Source: HXMU1428-3 sp965215715 (GTDB taxonomy: Bacteria > Pseudomonadota > Alphaproteobacteria > Rhizobiales > HXMU1428-3). From it: a stretch of DNA of 64,000 bases. The position numbers were made by a program, and so were the translations under genes. How positions within the stretch are numbered: the first letter of the stretch is position 1; each line of letters opens with the position of its first letter. A model generated the notes under the pieces. That model was not told the origin of the DNA. It did no database searches and saw only the letters and a program-made list of their open reading frames with translations. The DNA lies in the NCBI GenBank assembly GCA_965215715.1, contig OZ244129.1, forward strand, positions 248,001-312,000, given 5' to 3'. Shown in pieces: positions 26,415 to 35,834 of this stretch.

Positions 26415-26858
26415 ATGAAATTGAAGTTATTACTAAGTTTGATATTGGCAGTGGGGCTTGTAGGTCCTGTTTCTGCTAAGCCGATTTGCGACAAGTTGGG
26501 GTTTGCTGGCCTACTTTCGTCGTGTAACCGTGGTAAACCGATTGAAGTGACCCTATCTTCTGGCAAACCTTTGGGCCAGGATGTCGTTCTGGAATCTGGT
26601 ACATATTATAAAATGTTCATCACTGCTGACGGTTCAGCTGAACTGGCGATTAGCGGTGCTGAATTTTTTCGTGCAATTTGGATGAATGAGATTGTGATCA
26701 ACAAGATTGAGGTTCGCCCCATGGCCATCGATTCAATCGAATTTGATGCTGCTGGTAAGGCAGAACTTTCGTTTATTGCGATCAAGCCGGGCAGCTACAC
26801 CATTCGCATCCCTGGTACGACCGGTAAGACGCAACAGATTAAAATCAGCATTAAGTAA
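26415..26858 (+). CDS. Small periplasmic protein, unknown function
   Basis: A 147-residue protein with a standard signal peptide (about 1-21, ending VSA). The mature part looks all-beta (KPIEVTLSSGKPLGQDVVLESG, KAELSFIAIKPGSYTIRIPG), and its end, PGSYTIRIPG, resembles cupredoxin-like or Ig-like folds. Two Cys sit near the new N-terminus (PICDKLGFAGLLSSCN), perhaps a disulfide. It is 15 bp upstream of a PepSY-like gene and surely in one operon with it. No family was recognised. Confidence 0.65.
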   Translation: MKLKLLLSLILAVGLVGPVSAKPICDKLGFAGLLSSCNRGKPIEVTLSSGKPLGQDVVLESGTYYKMFITADGSAELAISGAEFFRAIWMNEIVINKIEVRPMAIDSIEFDAAGKAELSFIAIKPGSYTIRIPGTTGKTQQIKISIK

Positions 26859-26873
26859 AGGAGACCCACCAAT

Positions 26874-27155
26874 ATGAAGACCATTATGAAAACCCTTTCT
26901 ATCGCTTTGACAGCTCTTTTCCTAGCTGGATCAGCCGTTGCATTAGCTGACGACCATGGTGATGATGAAGTTGATAAAGCTACAGTTGAGAAAATCATGG
27001 CCATGCTTAAGGACATGAAATGTGAGATGGACCCTAAGGACATCGAAAAAGAAGATGATGGCTACGAGCTTGACGATGTGTTTTGCGAAGGTGGCAAACA
27101 ATTTGACATCGAGCTGGATAAGAACTTGAAAGAAACTGGCCGTAGAGCTGAGTAA
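26874..27155 (+). CDS. Small periplasmic PepSY-like protein
   Basis: A 93-residue protein with a signal peptide (to about ALA at residue 25) and a short acidic mature domain. It ends with the PepSY-type pattern YELDDVFCEGGKQFDIELD then LKETGRR. Cys50 and Cys71 could pair. AAAGGAGA upstream fits the ATG; a second ATG four codons in is possible. It is the second gene of an operon with the preceding secreted protein, followed by a strong terminator. Such proteins are often protease-inhibitor- or metal-related, but no role is proved. Confidence 0.72.
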   Translation: MKTIMKTLSIALTALFLAGSAVALADDHGDDEVDKATVEKIMAMLKDMKCEMDPKDIEKEDDGYELDDVFCEGGKQFDIELDKNLKETGRRAE

Positions 27156-27214
27156 AATCTGATCTGTTTTTGGAGTGATTGCTCTTTAAAAATGGAAGCT
27201 AACGCGAATAAGGG

Positions 27215-27251
27215 CGGTAAGGTCTAAACCATAGACCTTACCGTTTTTTTT
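27215..27251 (+). terminator. Terminator of the secreted-protein operon
   Basis: A perfect 12-bp stem CGGTAAGGTCTA/TAGACCTTACCG (27215-27226 with 27232-27243), loop AACCA, then eight T. Confidence 0.95.
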
Positions 27252-27286
27252 GCAGGTCACGATTAAATCGTCGTCCATGATCTGAA

Positions 27287-28639
27287 TTAAAGGCTTACAT
27301 TCCCATAAACGGCCAAATTACGAAACGCTTCTGAGCTGGATTTAGAAAGATCGGGACCAAGCGGCTTGTCTTTGTCCATCGCGCGAATGGCCCCTTGTTT
27401 GGTATTTGTGATCATGTTGGTGGCAATCAGTGCAAAGCCTGCTTCATTATGGGTGGAGACGCCAATGCCAATTTCTGCCCCGCGTATCAGGTTATTATTG
27501 GCTGTCACATTGCGCATATATTGGGCCCAGCCAATGCCAATGCCAGCCCCTTCCACATCTTCTATTACATTGCCAGTGACCATGGTGTCTGCCTCTACCG
27601 CTATGCCGATGCCGGGCACGTCTTTGCGATTTTTAATGTTGCGAATTAGATTGCCTGTTGCTGTGGCCAGTCGGCCGCCTTCATTAAAGTTGGTAATGGA
27701 AATGCCCACATGGGCATCGTCCACCACATTGTTGCAAATTACAGCGCCTTCAAATTTAAATTCAGAATAAAGCGCGACCTCGCCTAGATTGGTGCATGAA
27801 TTATTGACAATCTGCACATTGTCGCCGCCATTGTTGCGCACAGCACTAAACGTGCAATCGTCAATCACATTATTGGACACGACAACAGAGCCGGCACGAA
27901 ACACATTCACACCATTGCCGTTCTGGCCCGTGCCGCCTGCTTTGGCTGCAATGCGCTCAATCCGATTGTTTGCTACAAGGGAGCCATCATATCCCTTTTG
28001 CGAGCGCCAGATTAGTATGCCGTTATTTGCGCAATCAGATACATGGTTTTGCAGCACTTCTAGCCCCGTGCTATCAAGGGCAAAAACGCCGGTCACATCG
28101 CAGTTAGAAATTTGGCAAGATACAATCTGGCCAGAACTTTGGCGCAAGGAAAAGCCATTAATGGCGCTGTTTTTGATCAGGCAATCTTGCACAGAAAAAT
28201 TCTTAACTCGATCAAGCGCAATCAATGCATTTAAGTCTTCGTGACCAAATGCTTTTAAAGCTCCGTCAATTTCCAAATTGCGAATGCTGAAATTTTGCAC
28301 ATCAATGCCAACGAGAAAACCTGGGCCGCCGGCAAATTTTAGTTTGGTTGCGCCAGCCACGCCTTCAAGATGTAAGTTTGAGCGCAAAGTCAATGGGCCG
28401 CTAATAAAGGTACCCCCAGGTAAGAGCAGCCGTTTGCCTTGCTTGCTAGCTTTGTCTATTGCTGCTTGTAGAGCTTTGGTTTGGTTTTGTTTTGCATTGG
28501 GTTTTAATCCACTATCAGCAAGATCAAGAATGCTATCTACATGGGCTTTGGCATTGGCCTTTGTGGGGGTTGCTGCCAAAGTGGCACCTGCAATGAGGGG
28601 GGATGCCCCAATTAATAGATCTCGTCTATTTAGTGTCAT
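27287..28639 (-). CDS. TIGR03808-family Tat-exported right-handed beta-helix protein
   Basis: A 450-residue protein with a twin-arginine leader (NRRDLLIGASPLIAGATLA) and a series of parallel beta-helix turns with repeated NxI/NxV rungs, such as VVSNNVIDDCTF, QIVNNSCTNL and AVICNNVVDDAH. The repeat layout and leader match TIGR03808 (twin-arginine-translocated repeat protein), found mostly in Hyphomicrobiales. The fold resembles pectate-lyase-like and periplasmic copper-binding NosD proteins, so it may bind or cleave a polysaccharide; no substrate is known. It is convergent with the secreted-protein operon. Confidence 0.85.
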   Translation of the reverse strand: MTLNRRDLLIGASPLIAGATLAATPTKANAKAHVDSILDLADSGLKPNAKQNQTKALQAAIDKASKQGKRLLLPGGTFISGPLTLRSNLHLEGVAGATKLKFAGGPGFLVGIDVQNFSIRNLEIDGALKAFGHEDLNALIALDRVKNFSVQDCLIKNSAINGFSLRQSSGQIVSCQISNCDVTGVFALDSTGLEVLQNHVSDCANNGILIWRSQKGYDGSLVANNRIERIAAKAGGTGQNGNGVNVFRAGSVVVSNNVIDDCTFSAVRNNGGDNVQIVNNSCTNLGEVALYSEFKFEGAVICNNVVDDAHVGISITNFNEGGRLATATGNLIRNIKNRKDVPGIGIAVEADTMVTGNVIEDVEGAGIGIGWAQYMRNVTANNNLIRGAEIGIGVSTHNEAGFALIATNMITNTKQGAIRAMDKDKPLGPDLSKSSSEAFRNLAVYGNVSL

Positions 28640-28860
28640 TTGAGGCGTATCCCTTTGAATAAGCTAATAATTGAACAAAAAAGCACCGAAAAATGCAATT
28701 TAACGGCTGATTTGATCAGATAAAAGCGTTTTCTTAACCATTTTAAGGAAGATTTACGGTTCTAATATAAAAAATAATAATGGTTATCATCTTAAGAATC
28801 ATTTTTTTTAATAGGGTCGCTGCATAAAATTACCTGGTTTGCCCAACCAAAGAGAAATTT

Positions 28861-30150
28861 ATGGAAAAAGATGTACCTGATAAGCAGCAATTAACAAAGA
28901 AGCTGAAACTCTTTGAGGCTATTGTTAACCGGTCTCAAGATGGCATTGTTGTTTTTAATCATCTGTTTGAAGTTATGTTTGCCAATCAAACAGCTGGACA
29001 AATTTTAAGATCAGAGACTGCAAAATTGCGGGGCCGATCGCTATCAGAATTCATCCCTAAACCTGTTCGCTCAAAGCATGAAAAATTAGCCAATCTTTTT
29101 GGCTATTCAGATCAGAGCAGGCAGGAGTTGTATGATTGGCGTGATATTGAATGTTGTAGAACTGATGGGTCGCAATTTCCGGCCAAAATTACTGTTGATA
29201 AATTTGTAATCTCTGGGTCGCAAATTTATATTGTTTCTTTGGTGGATATGACGGACATTAAATATGTGGCGCGTGAAAGATGGGAAGCTGAAATCAATCA
29301 TTTTCATGTGGAGCAACAAAAAAAATATGCTATTGGCACGCTTCATAAAAATATAGATCAATCGATCACTCGTATTGCGAAATCAGCGCAAACAATCAAA
29401 GACAATTTTGATATTAAGCCGATTAAAGAAGCAATGGGTGGCATTATGAAGAATGCTTTTGCCGCTTTAAGCCTTAGTCAGCGAGCTATTTTCATATCCC
29501 AACTTACCAATAATGAAAGTGATTTAAATTTGGTTGATAAATCTTTGTACGGTTCATTTGGACGAGTTAGATCTATCATTGAAGAAATCATTGCGAACAA
29601 AGAAATCAAAATCTCTTGGGACATTCCTGGCAACACCAAAGACTATAAGGTTAAGAAGTGTCAAACTTTGGAGCAAATTTTTTATAATATTATTGAAGAT
29701 AGTGTGAATAGTCTTGAAAACAATGAGATCACAGTCAAGCTTTCTCAAATTGGGCAAACGGGGGAAAATAAGATCGATCTGGAATTCTATTGTCGGAATG
29801 CTAGATTTGGGATTGCACAACCGATCATGGATCAAGTGTTATCTGCTCCCTCTCTGGCAGCGTTGCCTAAGGAAAATAATTTAAAATATGATGGTATGTG
29901 TTTGCGTTTGGCCAAACATCTCACGGAGCAGTTTGGTGGAAATATGCGTGTTGTCAGCCATCCCGTTGAGGGCACGGAAGTTTTTGTAAAGGTATCAGTT
30001 CCTGTTTTGGGTGCCAGTAAATCTGACAATAAATCATCAGATGAACAGGAGAATAGCAATAAGGATGAAGAGGCCAAAACGAAGGCTATTCAATCACCTG
30101 AAGAAGCAGAAAAACAAAAAATCTTGGCTATGAGAAAAAAGGCCAGTTAA
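28861..30150 (+). CDS. PAS-domain protein with degenerate histidine-kinase-like C-terminus (paralogue 1)
   Basis: A 429-residue cytoplasmic protein. The PAS domain is at about 18-135 (FEAIVNRSQDGIVVFN, CRTDGSQFPAKI). A helical linker (about 140-220) follows, then a domain like the CA domain of kinases. FYNIIEDSVNS stands where the N-box would be, with Asp for the Mg-binding Asn. CRNARFGIAQ replaces the DxGxG box, and GMCLRLAKHLTEQFGG matches the last helix. ATP binding is therefore doubtful. A Lys/Glu-rich tail of about 45 residues is absent from the paralogue. AAGAGA 6 bases upstream supports the ATG. It may be a PAS-coupled scaffold or phosphotransferase. Confidence 0.75.
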   Translation: MEKDVPDKQQLTKKLKLFEAIVNRSQDGIVVFNHLFEVMFANQTAGQILRSETAKLRGRSLSEFIPKPVRSKHEKLANLFGYSDQSRQELYDWRDIECCRTDGSQFPAKITVDKFVISGSQIYIVSLVDMTDIKYVARERWEAEINHFHVEQQKKYAIGTLHKNIDQSITRIAKSAQTIKDNFDIKPIKEAMGGIMKNAFAALSLSQRAIFISQLTNNESDLNLVDKSLYGSFGRVRSIIEEIIANKEIKISWDIPGNTKDYKVKKCQTLEQIFYNIIEDSVNSLENNEITVKLSQIGQTGENKIDLEFYCRNARFGIAQPIMDQVLSAPSLAALPKENNLKYDGMCLRLAKHLTEQFGGNMRVVSHPVEGTEVFVKVSVPVLGASKSDNKSSDEQENSNKDEEAKTKAIQSPEEAEKQKILAMRKKAS

Positions 30151-30365
30151 AAGAAAAGCTGCTCATAAAATGCAGTATGCGCCTGCATCTCACCTCTTTA
30201 CTGAACGCCACCCCCCCATTTACAATATAAATACAATTTTAATAAAAGTTATCTGTTAATGATTTAGTTAAACCTGCGCCTGCAACCATAAGTTGCTGTT
30301 AACTGGTGATGTATTATAAATAGGGAGTAGAAGGAAAAGAATTCAAAGGCGCTGAAGGAAACAGA

Positions 30366-31517
30366 ATGGTGACAGCCACTCTCGATCAAAAGAAGTTTCA
30401 AAACAAAATCAACCTGTTTGAAGCAATCATTCACTATTCCCAAGACGGTATCATTGTCTTTAATGATAAATTTGAAGCCATTTTTTCCAATACAGCCTTT
30501 GGTGAAATGGTCAAAATGGAACCTTCAGAAATACGAGGGGTTTCTCTGTCTAGTTTCATTCCTGCGGTCAAACGCATCAATCATGAAAGATTGGTGCAAA
30601 ATTTTTCTCATTCTGAGCGAAAGCAACAAAGGTTGGATGAATGGCGTGCTATTCAATGTTGCCGTGGTGATGGGTCTCTTTTTAATGCACGGATCATAAT
30701 CAACAAATATCATATCTCCCAAAGTCTGATTTTCATCGTCTCCCTTCGAGATATGACCCAAGTGCTAAATTTTGAAAAAGAAACAAACAAAGCGGAATTT
30801 GCTCAATTTCAAGCTGAGCAACAAAAGCGTTGTGTGGTCAAAGTCCTACAACTAAATTTAAAAAAAACAATTCAGGAAATTGGTCATAATGCTCTAAAGA
30901 TAACAACTCAGTCTGATCCTGAGCAGTTGCAAAATGCCATAAACGAAATCAGAATCAAAAGTTTAGACGCAACCAGTATCGCCCAGAAAGCGATTCTTTT
31001 AATCAGCAAAGCTGGTTCTGAACAGGTCCTGCCCTTTCCTGATTATTCTTTGTATGGCTCCATAGAACGGATTGCCATGATAATGGATGAATATGCCCGG
31101 CAGAAAGGTTTAACTTTGAGTTGGGAGGTTCCCAATGCGGTGAAAAAATATCAACCACAAAATGCGCAAATCATAGAACAAATTATTTACAACATCCTTG
31201 ATGATGCCATCAGCAATGCAACAGCGGGACATATAAAGTTTAAGATAAAACAAATTCATGAGGACGTTGAGTGCCAAATGATCGTAGATATGCAATGCTC
31301 CAATTCACGTTTTGGCATTGCGCAAAAACAAATCAATGAGATTTTAAATGCACCGTCATTATCAAAAATTCCTAGCGACAATAATTTAAAATATAATGGT
31401 ATGTGTTTGCGTTTGGCTAAATATTTGACACAAGAGGCAAAGGGGCAGTTTCGGGTTATCAGCCATCCGGTTGAAGGGACACAAGTTTTTATAAAGCTAA
31501 AAGGCGCGATTAAGTAA
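30366..31517 (+). CDS. PAS-domain protein with degenerate histidine-kinase-like C-terminus (paralogue 2)
   Basis: A 383-residue tandem paralogue of the preceding gene, similar over its full length: FEAIIHYSQDGIIVFN, CCRGDGSLFNARI, IYNILDDAIS, CSNSRFGIAQ and GMCLRLAKYLT are at matching positions. The DxGxG box is missing here too. A His present in the helical linker of paralogue 1 (TLHKNIDQ) aligns with Gln (VLQLNLKK), so it is not a conserved phosphosite. GAAGG 7 bases upstream supports the start. The 215-bp gap suggests its own promoter. It ends near the convergent meaB. Confidence 0.75.
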   Translation: MVTATLDQKKFQNKINLFEAIIHYSQDGIIVFNDKFEAIFSNTAFGEMVKMEPSEIRGVSLSSFIPAVKRINHERLVQNFSHSERKQQRLDEWRAIQCCRGDGSLFNARIIINKYHISQSLIFIVSLRDMTQVLNFEKETNKAEFAQFQAEQQKRCVVKVLQLNLKKTIQEIGHNALKITTQSDPEQLQNAINEIRIKSLDATSIAQKAILLISKAGSEQVLPFPDYSLYGSIERIAMIMDEYARQKGLTLSWEVPNAVKKYQPQNAQIIEQIIYNILDDAISNATAGHIKFKIKQIHEDVECQMIVDMQCSNSRFGIAQKQINEILNAPSLSKIPSDNNLKYNGMCLRLAKYLTQEAKGQFRVISHPVEGTQVFIKLKGAIK

Positions 31518-31559
31518 ATGACAGTTGTCGCCGTGTCAGGGTATTTAATTTTAGGATAT

Positions 31560-32549
31560 TTAGCCCTCAGATATGGCATCAAAAATTTTCTGAGCGGCTA
31601 GGCTGGGTGTTAGGTTTCCCTCTCTCACATCTTGCTCGCAACGTGCGATTAGCTCCACGAGAGACACCTCTTCTTTTAGAACCGATAGCAATTGATGTTC
31701 GACCATTTCATGCATCCATTTAACAGCTTGGCCTGCCCGTTTTTCTTCCCATTCTCCTGACTTTGACAAAGCTTGGGAATGATCAAGAATGTTTTGCCAT
31801 AATTGGTCGAGCCCTTTACCGGTTAAACCTGAAATCGTAATAACAGGGGGTGACCAGTTTGGGCTTTGTGGTTTTAGAATGTGCAGGGCGGCGCGGTATT
31901 CACTTGCTGCTTGTTGTGCTCTTGTCTCATTGTCACCATCAGCTTTGTTAACTGCAATCATGTCGGCAATTTCAAGAACTCCTTTTTTAATGCCTTGTAA
32001 TTCATCTCCCGCGCCTGGCAACATAAGACAAAGAAAAAAGTCTACCATTTCGCTAACAGCTGTTTCTGACTGGCCAACACCAACCGTTTCGACCAAAATT
32101 ACATCAAAGCCTGCTGCTTCGCACAGAGCCATGGTTTCACGGGTTTTTTTGGTTACCCCGCCTAACGTTCCTGAGGTTGGGGAGGGGCGAATAAAGGCAT
32201 TTGGGTCAACGCTTAAATTTTGCATTCTTGTCTTGTCGCCCAGAATGGAGCCACCAGAACGAGAGGAGCTGGGATCAACCGCCAAGACAGCAACCCGTTT
32301 GCCAAGCTTTGTTAAATACAGCCCTAAGCTTTCAATCGTTGTTGATTTGCCAACACCTGGCACGCCGGTAATGCCAATGCGCTGGGCTTTTCCAGTGTGG
32401 GGCAATAGGGCAAGCAGTAAGTCTTGTGCCTGTCTTTGATGATCGGGGTGAGAGCTTTCAATTAGGGTGATGGCCCTGGCGAGCAAGGCGCGATCTGATT
32501 GTAAAATACCTGTTTGTAGATTTTCGATTGAAGGAAGGGATCGTTGCAT
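31560..32549 (-). CDS. meaB: Methylmalonyl-CoA mutase-associated GTPase (MeaB/ArgK family)
   Basis: A G3E-family GTPase that protects and loads the B12-dependent methylmalonyl-CoA mutase. The Walker A motif GVPGVGKST is at 62-70. The metal/switch region VDPSSSRSGGSILGDKTRM and the G4-like NKADGD are standard for the family. The length, 329 residues, is normal. No mutase or B12 gene is seen in the window, so its partner must be elsewhere. It is convergent with the second PAS gene. Confidence 0.92.
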   Translation of the reverse strand: MQRSLPSIENLQTGILQSDRALLARAITLIESSHPDHQRQAQDLLLALLPHTGKAQRIGITGVPGVGKSTTIESLGLYLTKLGKRVAVLAVDPSSSRSGGSILGDKTRMQNLSVDPNAFIRPSPTSGTLGGVTKKTRETMALCEAAGFDVILVETVGVGQSETAVSEMVDFFLCLMLPGAGDELQGIKKGVLEIADMIAVNKADGDNETRAQQAASEYRAALHILKPQSPNWSPPVITISGLTGKGLDQLWQNILDHSQALSKSGEWEEKRAGQAVKWMHEMVEHQLLSVLKEEVSLVELIARCEQDVREGNLTPSLAAQKIFDAISEG

Positions 32550-32732
32550 CTTAATAATAATTTCCGTTCAAAAAGTCTTTGTCATATATGTTTTATGCAA
32601 GCCATGCCACACTATCCTATTGGAGGGTACACGCAACAATAATAATTTATACCAACAAGCCCTTTTAATTTTGCCGTAAACACAATACATAAAGGGATAA
32701 AAGTTGAAATAAAATATGATGCTGAGACCTTT

Positions 32733-33320
32733 ATGATCACAATAGATGAAGAAAAAATACGCAAAAGTGCCACCTCTCGTGGTGCTTATGGCCTTCTTGC
32801 GACTGTTTCATTTTCAGAAAGTGCGATATTGCCTTTGCCGGTTGATGCGGTCTCCATCCCGATGATGATTGGGGCGCCTTCAAAAGCCTTTCGTGTGGCC
32901 AACGTTGCGTTAATTACTTCTGTGCTTGGTGGTCTGCTTGGCTATATCATTGGTTATCTATTTTTTGAAGGCTTTGGCGACAAGATCGTCACCTATTATG
33001 GGCTAACGGAACAATTTAAAGACTTTGAGCAAACTGCCAAACAAGATTGGTGGAAAGCGGCTACGGCTATTTTTATCGCAGCGATCACGCCAATACCTTT
33101 TAAATTGGTTTGCATTGGATCTGGTTTTTTAAACATTAGTTTGCCCTTGTTTGTTGGGGTTGCCATGTTAGGCCGAGCGATCCGCTTTTATTTCTTTGCC
33201 ATAGTGTTTAAATATCTAGGCCGTTCTGTGCGTGAATATGCGCTAAAACACCTTAAATTGGTTGGGTTTTTAGCGCTGATTATTATGATCTTAGGGTTTG
33301 CCAGTGTCTATTTCTTGTAA
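32733..33320 (+). CDS. YqaA/DedA-like VTT-domain membrane protein
   Basis: A 195-residue membrane protein of the VTT (SNARE-associated/DedA) superfamily, YqaA subtype. The signature FSESAILPLPVDAVSIPMMIG comes early, then a central helix with ITPIPFKLVCIGSGFLNISL and a C-terminal hydrophobic helix. DedA relatives help lipid flipping or envelope homeostasis; YqaA itself is uncharacterised. The surrounding genes give no clue. Confidence 0.83.
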   Translation: MITIDEEKIRKSATSRGAYGLLATVSFSESAILPLPVDAVSIPMMIGAPSKAFRVANVALITSVLGGLLGYIIGYLFFEGFGDKIVTYYGLTEQFKDFEQTAKQDWWKAATAIFIAAITPIPFKLVCIGSGFLNISLPLFVGVAMLGRAIRFYFFAIVFKYLGRSVREYALKHLKLVGFLALIIMILGFASVYFL

Positions 33321-33337
33321 AAAAATAAAGGTCCGGC

Positions 33338-33892
33338 TTATACCACCAATGATCGAATATCTTTAAAGGCTGGGCTATCACAAGAGCCAGTCCATTCGAA
33401 CAACATCATTTCAGTTGTTATGAGTTGCACACCGTTCATGGCTAAACGTTCCAGCGCAATTTTAATAGATGCTTCTTTTCTGCTGCCGATTGCGTCGGCA
33501 ACAACAAACACTTGATAGCCTTCGTTCCTTAAATCAAGAGCTGTTTGTAGAACACATATATGGGCCTCAACACCGGCTAAAATGATTTGCGATGTTTCAG
33601 GTGAAGCAAGCTCGCTAATATAATTTTTAAATGGATCATGTTTCATTGCTGAAAATGAAATTTTGTCAATAATTTGGGCTTGTCCTTTAGCGCAATCTCC
33701 AACAGCGCCGACCGTTAACCCTAGGCCTTGTGGATATTGTTCCGTCATAATCATCGGGACACTGAAACGTTGTGCTGCCGTGACCAAACTTGCACAGTTT
33801 GTGATAACGCGCTCTTGGTCCTCAATTGCAGGCATTAATTTTTCTTGTACATCAATGATAATTAAACAAGAGGTTGTATGATCTAAAAGCAT
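33338..33892 (-). CDS. Isochorismatase-family hydrolase
   Basis: A 184-residue cysteine hydrolase. The catalytic triad can be read as Asp14 (IIIDVQ), Lys77 (IDKISFSA) and Cys113 (GVEAHICV). The short form with GVEAHICVLQTALDL is typical of YcaC-like proteins that hydrolyse small amides or act on unknown substrates. No weak residue was seen in the triad. It ends 17 bp from the convergent YqaA-like gene. Confidence 0.87.
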   Translation of the reverse strand: MLLDHTTSCLIIIDVQEKLMPAIEDQERVITNCASLVTAAQRFSVPMIMTEQYPQGLGLTVGAVGDCAKGQAQIIDKISFSAMKHDPFKNYISELASPETSQIILAGVEAHICVLQTALDLRNEGYQVFVVADAIGSRKEASIKIALERLAMNGVQLITTEMMLFEWTGSCDSPAFKDIRSLVV

Positions 33893-33933
33893 AATAAATG
33901 TCGTCTCAAAATCTTAAAAAAATAAATTTACCC

Positions 33934-33963
33934 AAAAAGGCTCTGTTTATTTTTAAAACAGAG
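33934..33963 (-). terminator. Possible minus-strand terminator downstream of dapE
   Basis: An 8-bp stem CTCTGTTT/AAACAGAG (33941-33948 with 33956-33963), with a short U-run on the minus strand from the A-tract 33934-33938. It is 150 bp past the dapE stop. Confidence 0.45.
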
Positions 33964-34112
33964 GTGGAAATGTTAAGCAAAAACAAAATGGGTTAAAAAA
34001 ACCGCACTAATATTTAGTGAAAAAGGGCCACTAAAACATCAATATAAATACAAAAAAAATATTAAAAATCAAGGAATTATAAGTTGATCAAAAGGATAAG
34101 TAATATGCAACC

Positions 34113-35270
34113 TTAAGAGGTGGTGAAATAAAGGCCAAGAAATTTCCTGTAAATTTCAGTAAGTTGCATCATATCCTTAACACAAACCTTCTCATTTATT
34201 TGATGAATAGTCGCATTGGAAAGACCAAGTTCTACAACCGGACATATATCTTTTATAAATCGCGCATCAGAGGTTCCACCAGATGTTGAAAGGCTTGGGT
34301 TTATATCTGTGACCTCAAAGATGGAGCGCGTTAAGTCCTCCACCCATGGGCCAGGCTGGGTAACGAAACAGTCAGCACTGCGTTCAAACCGTAGATTATA
34401 AGTTAGGTCCTTACCTTCAAGGGCGGTTTCAATTTTAGATTTTATGAGCGTTTCTAGCGTATCGGGGGTAAAGCTATCATTATAGCGAATGTTAAAGTGG
34501 CAGCGGGCTTGTGAAGGGATCACATTTACCGTTTCATTGCCCACATCAACCGATGTTATTTCCAAATGGGAGGGCAAGAAATGATCTGTTCCCTTATCGA
34601 GTTCTTCACGTTTTAACTCAACCAAAGCCAACGCTATGCCATCAATTGGATTGCTGGCCAAATGAGGATAGGCGACATGGCCTTGTTTGCCTGAAACGCT
34701 TAGCCAGCCATTGAGCGACCCGCGCCGTCCAATTTTAATCGCCTCGCCAACATAATTTGGGTTGGTGGGCTCCCCTACAATGCAATGGCTGGGCTCAATG
34801 CCTTGCTCTTTTAACCAGCCCAGCATTTTTATTGTGCCATTAATTGCCGGGCCTTCTTCATCGCCAGTGATAAGAAACGAAAGGGTTCCAGCAAAATTAT
34901 CTTGTTGAACGTAATCTAGGGTTGCGGCCAAAAAGCAGGCAATGCCGCCCTTCATATCAGCTGAGCCGCGTCCATAAAGAAAACCATCTTCAATAACAGC
35001 GTCAAAGGGAGGATGTGTCCAAAGTTCAAGATCGCCTGGTGGCACGACATCGGTGTGGCCAGCAAACATTAAGTGCGGGGCACCAGAGCCAATTTGAGCA
35101 TAAAGATTATCAACATCTGGCGTGCCGTCCTGTTGAAAGGGCAAACGATGGCAATCAAAACCGGCCTCTTCTAGCACTTGTTGCAAATAATCCAGCGCGC
35201 CTCCTTCTATGGGGGTCACGCTTTCACACTGAATTAATTTTTGGGCAAAGGCAATGGCCGCATCACTCAT
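34113..35270 (-). CDS. dapE: Succinyl-diaminopimelate desuccinylase
   Basis: Lysine/meso-diaminopimelate pathway: hydrolyses N-succinyl-LL-diaminopimelate. It is an M20-family dizinc enzyme of 385 residues. The metal and catalytic residues are visible: GHTDVVPPGD (His72, Asp74), SADMKGG (Asp105) and GDEEGPA (Glu138/Glu139). The gene is in the dap neighbourhood: dapD lies 2.7 kb upstream on the same strand, with DUF805 genes between. Confidence 0.95.
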   Translation of the reverse strand: MSDAAIAFAQKLIQCESVTPIEGGALDYLQQVLEEAGFDCHRLPFQQDGTPDVDNLYAQIGSGAPHLMFAGHTDVVPPGDLELWTHPPFDAVIEDGFLYGRGSADMKGGIACFLAATLDYVQQDNFAGTLSFLITGDEEGPAINGTIKMLGWLKEQGIEPSHCIVGEPTNPNYVGEAIKIGRRGSLNGWLSVSGKQGHVAYPHLASNPIDGIALALVELKREELDKGTDHFLPSHLEITSVDVGNETVNVIPSQARCHFNIRYNDSFTPDTLETLIKSKIETALEGKDLTYNLRFERSADCFVTQPGPWVEDLTRSIFEVTDINPSLSTSGGTSDARFIKDICPVVELGLSNATIHQINEKVCVKDMMQLTEIYRKFLGLYFTTS

Positions 35271-35312
35271 AATAAACTGTAACCTTCTTTAACAAATCTC
35301 ACTTATCACGTC

Positions 35313-35777
35313 TTAATCGTCTCGCGGGTCTGGCCCATATTTGTTTGGATCGACTGGCCCGTAAAGCCCCAGCTCGACCAAAAACCATAAACCGACAGCT
35401 GCCATCTCCAGCCCGATCAGCCAGCCCCAATCTTGCACCCAAGACAGCCAGCTGAGATCGACAGATACCCCGCCATAAAATTGCAAGGCTTGCAACAGGG
35501 CGGGGCCATAAAACAACACGGCGTACAGACCGGTTTTGTTGCGGTCATGCAAACGTTTGGTCAACAAAGCGGCCATGCAAAAAATCAAAACAAGAGACCA
35601 GATTAACCCCTTTAATCCAAATTGTTGCACATTGCTAACAAGGTCAGCAATTGGGTCGGATGAGAGAAGGGTTGAAAAGGCAAACGGGCTGACAGCGGTC
35701 AAAATAATGAGGCCAACCCAAAAAGTGCGGCGGGTAATACGCCCGGAAAAGCTAATAAATGGAGACAGCAGTGGCAT
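35313..35777 (-). CDS. DUF805-family membrane protein (copy 1)
   Basis: A 154-residue membrane protein of family DUF805. It opens with the typical FISFSGRITRRTFWVG, has TKRLHDRNKTG in the middle and ends with PDPRDD-like acidic residues. It has about four hydrophobic segments. DUF805 has no defined role. It precedes dapE by 42 bp on the same strand and is probably in that operon. It is one of three DUF805 genes here. Confidence 0.85.
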   Translation of the reverse strand: MPLLSPFISFSGRITRRTFWVGLIILTAVSPFAFSTLLSSDPIADLVSNVQQFGLKGLIWSLVLIFCMAALLTKRLHDRNKTGLYAVLFYGPALLQALQFYGGVSVDLSWLSWVQDWGWLIGLEMAAVGLWFLVELGLYGPVDPNKYGPDPRDD

Positions 35778-35834
35778 TGTCTAATCCTAATTGAGTTTGA
35801 ATAATCGAAACGGTGCCCCTCACAAGGCGCACTC

